From assembly GCF_022829465.1 (NCBI RefSeq), contig NZ_JAKSXZ010000054.1, positions 40,242-104,241 of the forward strand: a stretch of 64,000 nucleotides of DNA. The letters run 5' to 3'. Below are positions 54,437 to 62,500 of this stretch, piece by piece (positions within the stretch are counted from its first letter, which is position 1; every line of letters begins with the position of its first letter). The notes beneath the pieces are model-generated. The model saw nothing but the letters and a program-made list of their open reading frames with translations, had not been told where the DNA came from and ran no database searches. This stretch comes from Methylobacterium sp. J-067. Lineage in GTDB: Bacteria > Pseudomonadota > Alphaproteobacteria > Rhizobiales > Beijerinckiaceae. Position numbers and translations under genes: made by a program.

Positions 54437-54646
54437 TCAATCGCTGCCGGCGTCTTCGGGCGTAACGTCTGCGTCCTGCAACCAGTCTGGTAGACCGGGG
54501 ACGATCTCTCCGGCTGCCTCGCCAGCCGTTGCCAGCGCTCGCGCGGCCTTCGCCTCGGACTGCTCCGCTCGGACCTCCGCAAACAGCTGCCGGGCCCGAC
54601 GATCAATCTCTTCGTCGGAAAGCCTTGCCTCGCCGAAATCAGCCAT
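54437..54646 (-). CDS. Small acidic helical protein
   Basis: A 69-residue protein from ATG 54644-54646, preceded by AGGGG; an upstream GTG at 54653-54655 is possible. MADFGEARLSDEEIDRRARQ begins a charged helix that continues to about residue 45. The C-terminus is acidic and Pro-containing (PDWLQDADVTPEDAGSD). It is convergent with the MucR-like gene, with a 10-base gap. Unknown function. Confidence 0.5.
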   Translation of the reverse strand: MADFGEARLSDEEIDRRARQLFAEVRAEQSEAKAARALATAGEAAGEIVPGLPDWLQDADVTPEDAGSD

Positions 54647-54946
54647 TCGGTTCACCCCTGCCGCTCATCACCAGAGTTGCCCCGCCGCCCGATCCGATCC
54701 GAGGTCAGGCGACGAGGCTACCGGTGTCCAGCCGGATGAACCGCCATGCAAAACCGCTCGATCCCACGATTGCGCGGCAGGGTTAGCGCCCCGTTACGCG
54801 GTGTCACCACCGGCATAACGCTTCCGTGGCCGAAGCCGCCGAGCATAGTGGAAGCGCGGTCGTTCTCTTTTTGTATCAGTGTGCTCGCCGCGCGGCAGCC
54901 CCGGCCCGACGCTTCGGTTACGGTTCGGCGTGCTTGAGGCGACACC

Positions 54947-55117
54947 ATACTGATCCTGCTCCCCACACCCCGCCGCATCGTCCTCCTGGGGCTCCTGCTG
55001 CTCAGTCTCGTGGTGCTGGCGGACTGGACGGCCAGGGTCGAACTCGCCAAGGCCGTCAACGCGGCCCTGAACGACGGCGCCCGCGCGGTCGTGCAGATCA
55101 CCGTCATGGACGACTAG
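54947..55117 (+). CDS. Small single-pass membrane protein with ATA in the start position
   Basis: The frame, opened by a stop at 54935-54937, runs to TAG 55115-55117: ILILLPTPRRIVLLGLLLLS, LVVLADWTARVELAKAVNAA, then NDGARAVVQITVMDD. There is one hydrophobic helix and a positively charged N-terminus, the shape of a small inner-membrane protein. GAGGCG stands 7 bases before the ATA at 54947, where an ATG would be expected. ATA initiation is very inefficient, so expression may be low, or the start has mutated. Confidence 0.4.
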   Translation: MLILLPTPRRIVLLGLLLLSLVVLADWTARVELAKAVNAALNDGARAVVQITVMDD

Positions 55118-55126
55118 GCGGCGCCC

Positions 55127-55321
55127 ATGCGCACCCTTCCATTCGTTCTCGCCCTCGCTCTCACCTCGCCGGCCCCTGCCGTGGCTGCGCTGGCCGACCC
55201 GCAGGCGCTAGAGCAGGCCTGGCATCGCTGCGTGCGGGACGCCTTCGCGCATCAGCCGTCCGGGCAGAAGCGATCCGACCAGCGCCCGCCGGACGCCTTC
55301 GAATACTTCTGGATTTTGTAA
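55127..55321 (+). pseudogene. Truncated exported protein
   Basis: ATG 55127 gives a signal peptide (MRTLPFVLALALTSPAPAVA) and the start of a short mature domain with a single Cys (LEQAWHRCVRDAFAHQPSG). From about 55262 the protein sequence loses character (QKRSDQRPPDAFEYFWIL) and is antisense to the next gene's 3' end. This is a breakpoint: the gene was cut when the 55252-55664 segment arrived. Confidence 0.5.
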
Positions 55322-55664
55322 ATTCCCTCCGGCGTCACCGTCGAACCCATGACCTGCATGGCCTTGATGTAGCCGTCGAGGAGCTTCCTGAACCGGGCCG
55401 GACCTTGGCCGCGCCGATGTTCTCGGCACCCTTCACGAGCAGGCTAAACCCGTGCGAGGCGGTGCCGGTCATGCCCTTGGCATCGAGTAGTGACGTCGCC
55501 CGCACCATCGGATCGATGATGTGATCCACCACCTCCGGGTGGGTCATCACCGAGCGCATTTCCTTCCATAATTCGATGACTGAAGCCTGGGTGACGTTCT
55601 TGTACTGGATGGCGAGCTTCAGGCTTTCGTCCGTGATGTGCTGGGGCTCCGCGAAACCGGTCAC
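55252..55664 (-). pseudogene. Frameshifted hypothetical gene
   Basis: The minus-strand frame from 55664 reads MTGFAEPQHITDESLKLAIQ, YKNVTQASVIELWKEMRSVM and onward to FSLLVKGAENIGAAKVR. Near 55415 a one-base change shifts the frame; the next frame continues RFRKLLDGYIKAMQVMGSTV, then TPEGIYKIQKYSKASGG and stops at 55252. The restored protein would be about 137 residues and helical. Unknown family. Dead by the frameshift and possibly truncated at its 3' end. Confidence 0.5.
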
Positions 55665-56254
55665 TGGTCACCGGGTTGGTCCGCGATCACCGATCCGCTC
55701 TCGCCTATATGTTGTAAACTGGCCGAATGTAGCATTTCTGATTCGGATGATATCTGCCTGAAAATTTGAGGATTCGCATCGATAGAGCTCAGCCCTAGGT
55801 GATATCGGCTTGGCCGGTGTTCCGTCATTCGATGATTTCGCGATGGGTGATGCGCTCAAATAAGCTGAGGCGTACTTCACGATTCCGGCGGCCAGTGCCA
55901 AAAATGGCTGGGACGAGGGGGGCGGACGGTGGCGGCCTGGGTGCCCGTCGGACATACATACGGGCGACACTCTTCCTTTTGGATAGCTGCAGGTTCCGCG
56001 CCAATGGAACGACACGGCTTGGCCTTACAGCCGCGCGAGGCTACTCGCGACCGCGGAAGGTAATCCCCTGGATCACACCGTCCGGTGAGCATCCGTGACA
56101 TGGTTCGTTGGCAGTGCGGCGCCGGAAGCTACCGGCGATCGGCTGTGGCCGACATCGGAAGTTACGGTCCAGCGCGTGCTGGACGGCTGAACCATTGCGC
56201 TGTAGCCCGTGCGGCGGCAGGTGCAATGCCGTTGCATCGGACAGGGCCGACCTC
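55665..56254. other. Gene-poor region
   Basis: About 590 bases. Open frames (for example plus 55799-56098 and minus 55668-56015) have Arg/Pro/Ser-rich, non-protein-like composition and no ribosome-binding sites. I see no repeat. Confidence 0.4.
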
Positions 56255-56752
56255 TTGAACGAGCACGGAAGCGCAGAGCGCCCAACGATCTACCTCGACG
56301 TGGACGGAGTCGTGACCACGGTGAGCTATCAAAGGCACGCCGGCAAGGACACGCTGAGCCCGCATCAGGTGGCTCACGTCGCCGCCCTGGTAAGGGAGTT
56401 TGGCGCGCAGGTCGTCGTTTCCTCAACATGGCGCGTTGCCGATTGTCGGCCGACCTTAGTGGAGGCTGGCCTGCCCGACGACTGCTTCCATCCCGACTGG
56501 CATACGGCCATCCTGCCGACGAGCCGGGATACGGAGACGGGCGGGATGCTTCCTGCCGAACGTGCACATCGCGGCGATGAAATCGCCGAACATGCGATGA
56601 GGAACGGTATTACCCACTACCTCATCCTCGATGACGTCGAGGTTGGCCCCGCCCATGCGGGCCGTCACGTGCGGCCGGATGCCGAGCGAGGTTTCAGCGA
56701 GGCAGATGGCATCGTGGCGCGTCGCCTTCTCGCGCGGGCATCGGCGGCCTGA
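56255..56752 (+). CDS. HAD-like protein (Swiss-army-knife RNA-repair HAD type)
   Basis: A protein of about 165 residues in a frame open from 56108. I place the start at TTG 56255 because the HAD fold begins right after (TIYLDVDGVVTTVSYQ), although the true start is uncertain. DVDG is the HAD nucleophile motif, VVVSSTWR the Ser/Thr motif II with W-R typical of the HAD domain in SAK RNA-repair proteins, and YLILDDVEVG the terminal acidic motif IV. It could act as a nucleic-acid 3'-phosphatase, but stand-alone copies have unknown function. It has no obvious partner gene. Confidence 0.65.
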   Translation: MNEHGSAERPTIYLDVDGVVTTVSYQRHAGKDTLSPHQVAHVAALVREFGAQVVVSSTWRVADCRPTLVEAGLPDDCFHPDWHTAILPTSRDTETGGMLPAERAHRGDEIAEHAMRNGITHYLILDDVEVGPAHAGRHVRPDAERGFSEADGIVARRLLARASAA

Positions 56753-57004
56753 CCGCCCCCGTGTCTGCACCTCGTGCAGCATGCAGCGCTTACATTTACG
56801 TGTCTTTAGCACTTGAACTTTCAGGGCCCGCCGGTCATTGGATGACGGTGGTGTGACGGTTGCGTCATGCCCCTCCCGACATGGACACGGTCATCTCGAC
56901 CTCTGCTGGACTCGCCCGTCCGGCCTGTCTCCCATGGCTGCATTGCTGCGGCTCCGGAGGCCGCGTCGCGTCGGATCGGCAGAAGGCAGGAAGGAGTGAG
57001 CGCG

Positions 57005-57742
57005 ATGCTGGGATTCAAGAGTCGCAACAGCCTTCCCAGTCGCTCGCTGGTGGCGTTGGGCATTCTCGAACGCTCAGCCGCCAAGGCTCACGCCTCCCTC
57101 ATCGCCTCGGGCTGGGCTGAGATTGGATACGGCTACCACGGCTCCGTCCATGCTCATCCCGACCATCCGGACATCGTCGTCCGCCTCGCCTGCAAGGCCG
57201 ACGGTTTCGGCGACTATGCGGGTCTTCTCAAGCGCGGTTTCCCGGGTTCCGACGGGCCGCATGCGCCACGTGTCCACGATCTGTCCGTCAGCCGCTGCGG
57301 GGCGCTGATGACGGTCGGCTCGCGACTAACGAACCCAACGCCGGAGACTTGGTGGCTTGCCTACGCCCACGCCGTCCTGGCCGACCAGCCCGGTGTGATG
57401 ATGGAAGAAGGGGTTCGCCAGCGGTTCAAGGCGGAGTGGCCGACCTACGAACCCCAAATCGATCATCCAAGCTTTGATGGGATCCGCGAGCGTTTCAGGG
57501 CCTCTTGGCCGGGATACGAGAGCTTCGTGTCAGCCCTTCGTGCAGCGGCTCCGCGCGCGCTCGATCCCAATGTCGGGAATGTGCTGATCGGCACGGATGG
57601 CAGTCCGGTCGTCAACGACCCGCTCTGCGACGACAGCTTCGGCCTTTGGCGCTCGCCGCTTGCGCGCTTGATTGCCCGTGTCGTGGATGCCTTGCGCCAC
57701 GGGTTGGGCGAAATTTCAAGCCGCAGGCCTGTAACAGCCTAA
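57005..57742 (+). CDS. Kinase-fold protein of phage or mobile-element type
   Basis: A 245-residue protein from ATG 57005 with AAGGAG 8 bases upstream; the open frame to 56867 has no better start. The plan fits a small protein-kinase-like fold: GYGYHGSVHAHPDHPDIVVR gives a beta hairpin with a Lys/Arg-bearing strand, VLADQPGVMMEEGVRQRF a helix, and DPNVGNVLIGTDGSPVVNDP the catalytic-loop Asp-x4-Asn followed by D-P. The usual Gly-rich loop is short. Its target is unknown. Possibly a phage-type accessory kinase. Confidence 0.5.
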   Translation: MLGFKSRNSLPSRSLVALGILERSAAKAHASLIASGWAEIGYGYHGSVHAHPDHPDIVVRLACKADGFGDYAGLLKRGFPGSDGPHAPRVHDLSVSRCGALMTVGSRLTNPTPETWWLAYAHAVLADQPGVMMEEGVRQRFKAEWPTYEPQIDHPSFDGIRERFRASWPGYESFVSALRAAAPRALDPNVGNVLIGTDGSPVVNDPLCDDSFGLWRSPLARLIARVVDALRHGLGEISSRRPVTA

Positions 57743-57922
57743 TAACGAACGGATGCGCTTGCTGAAGGGCGCGGGAGGCGCCGATCGAAGAATCTCGTGG
57801 CTGCCGGTTTGATCGATGTCTGCTTCGGAGACGCAGACGAGCGCATTGAGGGACTGGAATGGGCGCTTTTTTGTCGGGCTGCTCTGAAAGCCCCTCGACA
57901 CTGAAGCCGAGGGGCCGAACGC

Positions 57923-58555
57923 TCAAATCTCCGTGCCTTCGGCCAGGGTCAGTGCATCTTCGACGTCGACACCGAGGTACCTGACCGTGCTCTCGATCTT
58001 GGTATGGCCGAGCAGGATTTGGACGGCACGAAGGTTGCCGGTCCGTTTGTAGATCAACGACGCCTTCGTGCGACGGAGGGAATGGGTTCCGTAGTCCTCG
58101 CTGCGCAGCCCGATGCCCGTGACCCACTCATCGACCAAGCGAGCATACTGCCGGGTGCTGATGTGTGTGACGCCATCGAGCCGGCTCGGAAAGGCATAGT
58201 CCTCGAGCGTTCCACCCCTGGCCTCTAGCCATGCGAGGATGCTGGTACGTGCAGGTTCGAGCAATTCGAACTGCACTGGTCGACCGGTCTTGCGCTGGAT
58301 GACGATGGCGCGGCTACGGACGCGACCGCCGCTGACGAGCTCGCCGATCTTAAGCTTGACGATGTCGCGGCCGCGCAGCTTGCTGTCGATGGCAAGGTCG
58401 AACATTGCCCGGTCGCGCGTGCGCCGTTCGCGGTCGAGCCAGAATCGGATGGCCCAGACCTGTTGAGGTTTGAGGGCTCGTTTGGCGCCGAGCTTGCGGC
58501 CAGCGTTCCAGGCCGGCCGCCCTTTCGTGGCCGGATCGTGTGCTGAGTGTCCCAT
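57923..58555 (-). CDS. Tyrosine recombinase (integrase)
   Basis: A 210-residue integrase-family protein. The catalytic domain shows LRGRDIVKLKIGEL (first Arg near SKLRGRD), the conserved middle (STRQYARLVDEW), HSLRRTKASLIY (His-x-x-Arg) and ILLGHTKIESTVRYLGV (second His and the nucleophile Tyr). The N-terminal core-binding domain is minimal, as in short Rhizobiales integrases. It could have moved part of this island. The start at ATG 58553-58555 lies just before a hairpin (58561-58596). Confidence 0.88.
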   Translation of the reverse strand: MGHSAHDPATKGRPAWNAGRKLGAKRALKPQQVWAIRFWLDRERRTRDRAMFDLAIDSKLRGRDIVKLKIGELVSGGRVRSRAIVIQRKTGRPVQFELLEPARTSILAWLEARGGTLEDYAFPSRLDGVTHISTRQYARLVDEWVTGIGLRSEDYGTHSLRRTKASLIYKRTGNLRAVQILLGHTKIESTVRYLGVDVEDALTLAEGTEI

Positions 58556-58560
58556 CGTCT

Positions 58561-58596
58561 GTCTCCTCGCCGGCTCATGCCGACAAGGGAGGAGAC
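58561..58596. promoter_or_regulatory. Inverted repeat upstream of the integrase gene
   Basis: GTCTCCTC (58561-58568) pairs with GAGGAGAC (58589-58596); on the minus strand it lies 5 bases before the integrase ATG and contains its Shine-Dalgarno. It may sequester the ribosome-binding site or act as a binding site for the recombinase. Confidence 0.45.
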
Positions 58597-58820
58597 ACTC
58601 AAACCAAAGCTATGAAGATGGGGGGCATATGCGGACGTTCCGCTGGCGACCCACTGCAGCCGTACAGGCTCACTCCAGCGCATCTCGAAAGCAGGCGCTG
58701 CTTCAGTCACCGACGCGCCGCGGGCTCGGAAGCCGCGTGATCGTACGCGAGCCGGTTGAGTCCACCTGTGGGAAGTTGTTCGAGGATCTTTCCAGATTAA
58801 GCATCACCGGTAGATGCCCA

Positions 58821-60716
58821 TTAGCGGTTGGGGGCCGAGGCGCCGATGATCCGTCGCAGGACTCGGCCGACCTGGGCGGCCGAGTAGGGCTTGTGGAGCA
58901 ACTCGAAGCCATGGCTGTCCTCGCGGGCCAGGACATGGCTGTAGCCCGAGGCTAGGATCACGGGCAGTGTCGGGAGCCGGCTGCGCAACGCTCTAGCGAG
59001 CTCGATTCCCCCCATACCTGGCATGACGACGTCAGAGAATACGGCCTGGAAGCCCGCACCGTCCGTCCCGAGGCGTTCGAGCGCCTCCTCCGCGTTGACG
59101 ACCCACTCGGGCGCGTACCCGAGATCCTCCAGGATCTGGGTGCAGAAACCTCCGACCTCCAGGTTGTCTTCCACGAGCAGGATGCGCTGACCGTAGCCAG
59201 TTGGCGACAATGCGGCGTCGGGGTCAGGCGCGGGGACTTCAGTGGCCTCGGACGAAACTTCGGGCAGGTACAGGGTGAAGATCGTGCCCTTACCGCTCTC
59301 GCTCGTCACATCCACGTCGCCTCCGGATTGCTTGGCAAATCCGAAAACCTGGGAGAGTCCAAGGCCTGTACCGCGCCCGACGTCCTTGGTCGTAAAGAAC
59401 GGCTCGAAGATGCGCCCGAGCACCTCTGCGGGAATACCCGAGCCGGTGTCGGCGAGCGACACCGCGACGAACGGCCCCCGCGAGCCGGCATGGCCTCGGA
59501 TCGTCGGCATGGCCAGCCCAGCCGCCATCCGCATAGTAAGCGTTCCGCTGCCGTCCATAGCGTCGCGGGCGTTGACCGCCATGTTGACCAGAGCCGTTTC
59601 GAACTGGTTGAGATCCGCGCGGACTAGGGCCGATCTGTCCGATACCTCGACACAGACTTGGATGCGTGCGCCGGTGATGGTGTCGAGCATTTCGGCCACG
59701 CCGCGCAGGCGTTCGCCGACCTCGAACACCTCCGGCTTCAGTGTTTGACGACGCGCGAAAGCTAGGAGCTGTCCGGTGAGCTTGGCGGCGCGATCCACCG
59801 TGTCGGAGACGGCGTCCATGTACCGCTTGCGCCGGTCCTCCGGCAGATCTGGGCGGCGGAGGAAGTCGACGGACGAACGGATGATGGTCAGCAGGTTGTT
59901 GAAGTCGTGCGCGACGCCGCCGGTCAATTGCCCGACCGCTTCGAGCTTCTGCGATTGCCGCAGGTCCTGCTCCATTCGCTCGCGCTCGACGGCCTCCGCG
60001 AGGAGCTGGGCGTTCGCCTCAGCAAGCTCGGCGGTGCGCGCGGCCACCTGGCTTTCGAGGAAAACGCCCGCCTCGCGTAGGAGCACGGCCTGCGCCTCCA
60101 ATTCGGCGTGGAGCGCCACCACGCCTCGGTTCGTCTCGGAGAGTTCCTGGTTCAGGCGCTGGGTTTCCTCCTCACGCTCGGCCAGCGCGGCGAGGCTGCG
60201 CAGAAGCTCCCTGTTTTGTTCGCGTAGAGCGACCAGCGGTTCCTCCGTCCTGGCTCGGGCGACATCCTCAGCTAGGGTCGCGAGCCTCGGTCCCGTAAAA
60301 CTTTCGATCCCGGATGGAAGTCGCTTCCCGAACGTCACGACAGTGCCGTTGCCGGCCGCGGTGTGAATGTCGAAGCAATCCATCAGCCGCCGTGAACCGG
60401 TGATGCCGATGCCGAGGCCCGTGGTCGATCGGAAGCGACCTTCAAGGATGGCATCGAGTTCGGCGATGCCCGGTCCCTTGTCGCTCACCCTGATGACGAG
60501 GAACTGCTCGCCGTTGTCCTGATCGAGGCCGTACTCGATGCGCCCGCCTCCGGCGTAGCCGTAGGCGTTGCGCGCAATCTCGGACACTGCCGTGGCGATG
60601 CGAGTCTGGTCCTGGATCTCGAAGCCAAGGCGCTCTGACAGCGCGCGCACGCGTTGGCGGACCGTTACGATGTCGTCCTCGTGCTGGATGTAACTGGTGA
60701 GGAGCGGCCACCTCAT
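58821..60716 (-). CDS. RsbT-like/hybrid histidine kinase fusion
   Basis: A 631-residue protein from ATG 60714-60716 (TGATG overlap with the upstream gene). Residues of about 1-130 form an RsbT-type GHKL ATPase (DDIVTVRQRVRALSERLGFE; IATAVSEIARNAYGYAGGGR; RVSDKGPGI; GLGIGITGSRRLMD). A long coiled coil (about 150-270) joins it to HisKA ([13 protein letters not shown]), a second, histidine-kinase-type HATPase (DTGSGIPAEV, GTGLGLSQVFGF) and a receiver (LLVEDNLEVG; acceptor in VVFSDVVMPG; HKPYS). One protein therefore joins a stressosome ATPase and a phosphorelay kinase. It closes the operon from 63379. Confidence 0.88.
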   Translation of the reverse strand: MRWPLLTSYIQHEDDIVTVRQRVRALSERLGFEIQDQTRIATAVSEIARNAYGYAGGGRIEYGLDQDNGEQFLVIRVSDKGPGIAELDAILEGRFRSTTGLGIGITGSRRLMDCFDIHTAAGNGTVVTFGKRLPSGIESFTGPRLATLAEDVARARTEEPLVALREQNRELLRSLAALAEREEETQRLNQELSETNRGVVALHAELEAQAVLLREAGVFLESQVAARTAELAEANAQLLAEAVERERMEQDLRQSQKLEAVGQLTGGVAHDFNNLLTIIRSSVDFLRRPDLPEDRRKRYMDAVSDTVDRAAKLTGQLLAFARRQTLKPEVFEVGERLRGVAEMLDTITGARIQVCVEVSDRSALVRADLNQFETALVNMAVNARDAMDGSGTLTMRMAAGLAMPTIRGHAGSRGPFVAVSLADTGSGIPAEVLGRIFEPFFTTKDVGRGTGLGLSQVFGFAKQSGGDVDVTSESGKGTIFTLYLPEVSSEATEVPAPDPDAALSPTGYGQRILLVEDNLEVGGFCTQILEDLGYAPEWVVNAEEALERLGTDGAGFQAVFSDVVMPGMGGIELARALRSRLPTLPVILASGYSHVLAREDSHGFELLHKPYSAAQVGRVLRRIIGASAPNR

Positions 60717-61708
60717 CACGCGCCCTCCCGCACGACCAGCACGGTGGCATCGTCTCGAGCCCTCGCGAAGTCGCGATAGATCACCCCGGCCACGAGCGTC
60801 GGATGGGCGGCCGTGAGGCCTGGGTGGGCGTCCAGCGACCACGCCGTGGCGATCCCATCCGAGCACGCTACGAACAGGTCGTCCGGGCGCATGGGGTACT
60901 CGAACTCCTGGATGCGTCGGGCTGCGTGCCCCGCGGTCCCGGCGAGGCTTACCATTCGCTTGATCGCCGTGCCGGAGACGACTGCACCGGCCACGTTGCC
61001 GATCCCCGCGAACACGAGGATGCCCCGGTCCCTCTCGTAACGAGCCACGGAGATCGCACCGCCACGCGTATGCGACAGGTCTGCATGGATGGCGGACAGA
61101 ATCGCGGCGGGCGGCTTGTCCTGATGCCGTCGGAACAGCTTCAGCGCCTCCTCGGACGCCTTAGCGGCCTCCGGCCCGTGGCCGAGTCCGTCCGACACCA
61201 CGGCGGTCCAGCCGTCGGCCCGCTCGCGCACGGCGTAGGCGTCGCCGTTGGCGGTCTCGCCCATCAGGGGGACCGCGACCGCCCCGAAGCCCGGCAAGTC
61301 GTCCGAAGCGGCCTTCCTCTCGATTGACAGGCGCGCCAGGACCGCCACGCCCAGCCCGGGGCGGGACACGATGTCGAAGACGTCGGAGAGGCGCCGCACC
61401 GCGCCAAGGCCCTCGCCCGCGCTGCCGCCGGTGGAGTGTCCGTCCGAAAGGGCCAAGCTGAGGTTCGAGAAGCCCTCGCCTTTATCGAGCGCGAGTATTT
61501 CGACACCCGAGCCAGTCCCATCCTCGTAGGTTCCGATCAAGATCTCGCCCGGCACGCCGTACTTGACCACGTTGGTAGCGAGTTCGGTCACCACGAGCGC
61601 GAGGCGGCCGGCTGCTGTCTCGTCGAAGCCGATTGACTGAGCGACGGCGACCGCGCGTCGTCGGGCCTCGGCTACTTGGCTCGCTTCCGTGACGGTGACG
61701 CGGTCCAT
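60716..61708 (-). CDS. RsbT-like ATPase fused to a PP2C-type phosphatase
   Basis: A 330-residue protein. The N-terminal about 130 residues form a GHKL anti-sigma-type domain (RLALVVTELATNVVKYGVPG; ILALDKGEGF; GEGLGAVRRLSDVF). The C-terminal 190 residues form a SpoIIE/RsbX-like PP2C phosphatase (GDAYAVRERADGWTAVVSDG; LGHGPEAAKASEEAL; RPDDLFVACSDGI; ARDDATVLVV). In stressosomes, RsbX-type phosphatases reset phosphorylated RsbR and RsbS. The start ATG 61706-61708 is one base after the rsbT stop. It is the fourth gene of the operon, and its stop overlaps the next start. Confidence 0.85.
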   Translation of the reverse strand: MDRVTVTEASQVAEARRRAVAVAQSIGFDETAAGRLALVVTELATNVVKYGVPGEILIGTYEDGTGSGVEILALDKGEGFSNLSLALSDGHSTGGSAGEGLGAVRRLSDVFDIVSRPGLGVAVLARLSIERKAASDDLPGFGAVAVPLMGETANGDAYAVRERADGWTAVVSDGLGHGPEAAKASEEALKLFRRHQDKPPAAILSAIHADLSHTRGGAISVARYERDRGILVFAGIGNVAGAVVSGTAIKRMVSLAGTAGHAARRIQEFEYPMRPDDLFVACSDGIATAWSLDAHPGLTAAHPTLVAGVIYRDFARARDDATVLVVREGA

Positions 61709-61709
61709 G

Positions 61710-62114
61710 TCATTTCCACCGGGCGATCATGACGCGCGTGCCGACGCCGGGCGTCGACTCGATATGGAACTCGTTCGAGAGGCGCTTGGCCCCGCCCAGG
61801 CCGAGGCCGAGGCCCCTCCCGGAGGTGTAGTGATCCGTCATCGCCTGCTCGATGTCGGCGATGCCTGGGCCCCGGTCCTCGAAGGTCAGGCGCAAGCCCC
61901 TGCGCGTCCCGGCCAGGACGATCTCCGCGCGGACCTCACCACCCCCGCCGTAATCGAGGGTGTTGCGCGCGAGTTCGCTCGCTGCGGTGATGATTTTCGT
62001 CTGATCGACGAGCCCGAGGCCGATGTCGACGGCGAGCGCACGTACGCGCTGCCTCACGCGGACAACATCGTCACCGGATCGGATTGCAAGGGTCTCAGTC
62101 GTCGAGACCGTCAC
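61710..62114 (-). CDS. rsbT: RsbT-like serine/threonine switch kinase
   Basis: A 134-residue GHKL-family kinase starting at GTG 62112-62114, with GGGAG 6 bases upstream; a TTG at 62126 is an alternative. Key motifs are DVVRVRQRVRALAVDIGLGL, IITAASELARNTLDYGGGGE (N box), FEDRGPGIADIE (G1) and SGRGLGLGLGGAKRLSNEFH (G2). In stressosomes RsbT binds RsbR-RsbS and, on stress, phosphorylates them and is released to act on downstream targets. It overlaps rsbS by 20 bases, so the two are translationally coupled. Confidence 0.88.
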   Translation of the reverse strand: MTVSTTETLAIRSGDDVVRVRQRVRALAVDIGLGLVDQTKIITAASELARNTLDYGGGGEVRAEIVLAGTRRGLRLTFEDRGPGIADIEQAMTDHYTSGRGLGLGLGGAKRLSNEFHIESTPGVGTRVMIARWK

Positions 62115-62496
62115 GGTCGCTCCCAAACCCGTCGCCGTCCTCGGCGAAGCGCGCCTTCAACAAGGCCATGCCGCGCTCGACGTTGAGGGCAGTTCGGATG
62201 CCGGTGAGCTCCAGGCCGAGCTCAACCAACGTGATGGCGACCGCCGGCCGCATACCGGCCAGGACTGTTTCGGCGTCGAGGACCCGCGATACGGCGGCGA
62301 TGCTCACCAGCATGCGCCCGATGAAGGAATCAACGATTTCCAGCGCGGAGATCTCGATCAACACGCCGCGCGCGCCGGTCCGCGCGATCATCGTCGTTAA
62401 ATCCTCCTCCAGGGCAAGCGCGAGACGGTCGTGCATGTCAACCTGGATGGTGACAATCAGCACGCCGCCGAGCTTGAGGATCGGGATGCGGTCCAT
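62095..62496 (-). CDS. rsbS: RsbS-like STAS protein
   Basis: A 133-residue single STAS domain. IPILKLGGVLIVTIQVDMHD is the first strand, followed by RLALALEEDLTTMIARTGAR and the switch segment ISALEIVDSFIGRMLVSIAA, whose Ser in VDSFIGR is the phosphorylation site of RsbS proteins. MRPAVAITLVELGLELTGIR is the last helix. RsbS is the minimal scaffold of the stressosome that holds RsbT. It follows rsbR after 4 bases. Confidence 0.9.
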   Translation of the reverse strand: MDRIPILKLGGVLIVTIQVDMHDRLALALEEDLTTMIARTGARGVLIEISALEIVDSFIGRMLVSIAAVSRVLDAETVLAGMRPAVAITLVELGLELTGIRTALNVERGMALLKARFAEDGDGFGSDRDGLDD

Positions 62497-62500
62497 GGCC

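Noticed and set aside
55799..56098. Possible 99-residue gene on the plus strand
   Set aside because: No ribosome-binding site and a composition typical of non-coding high-GC DNA.
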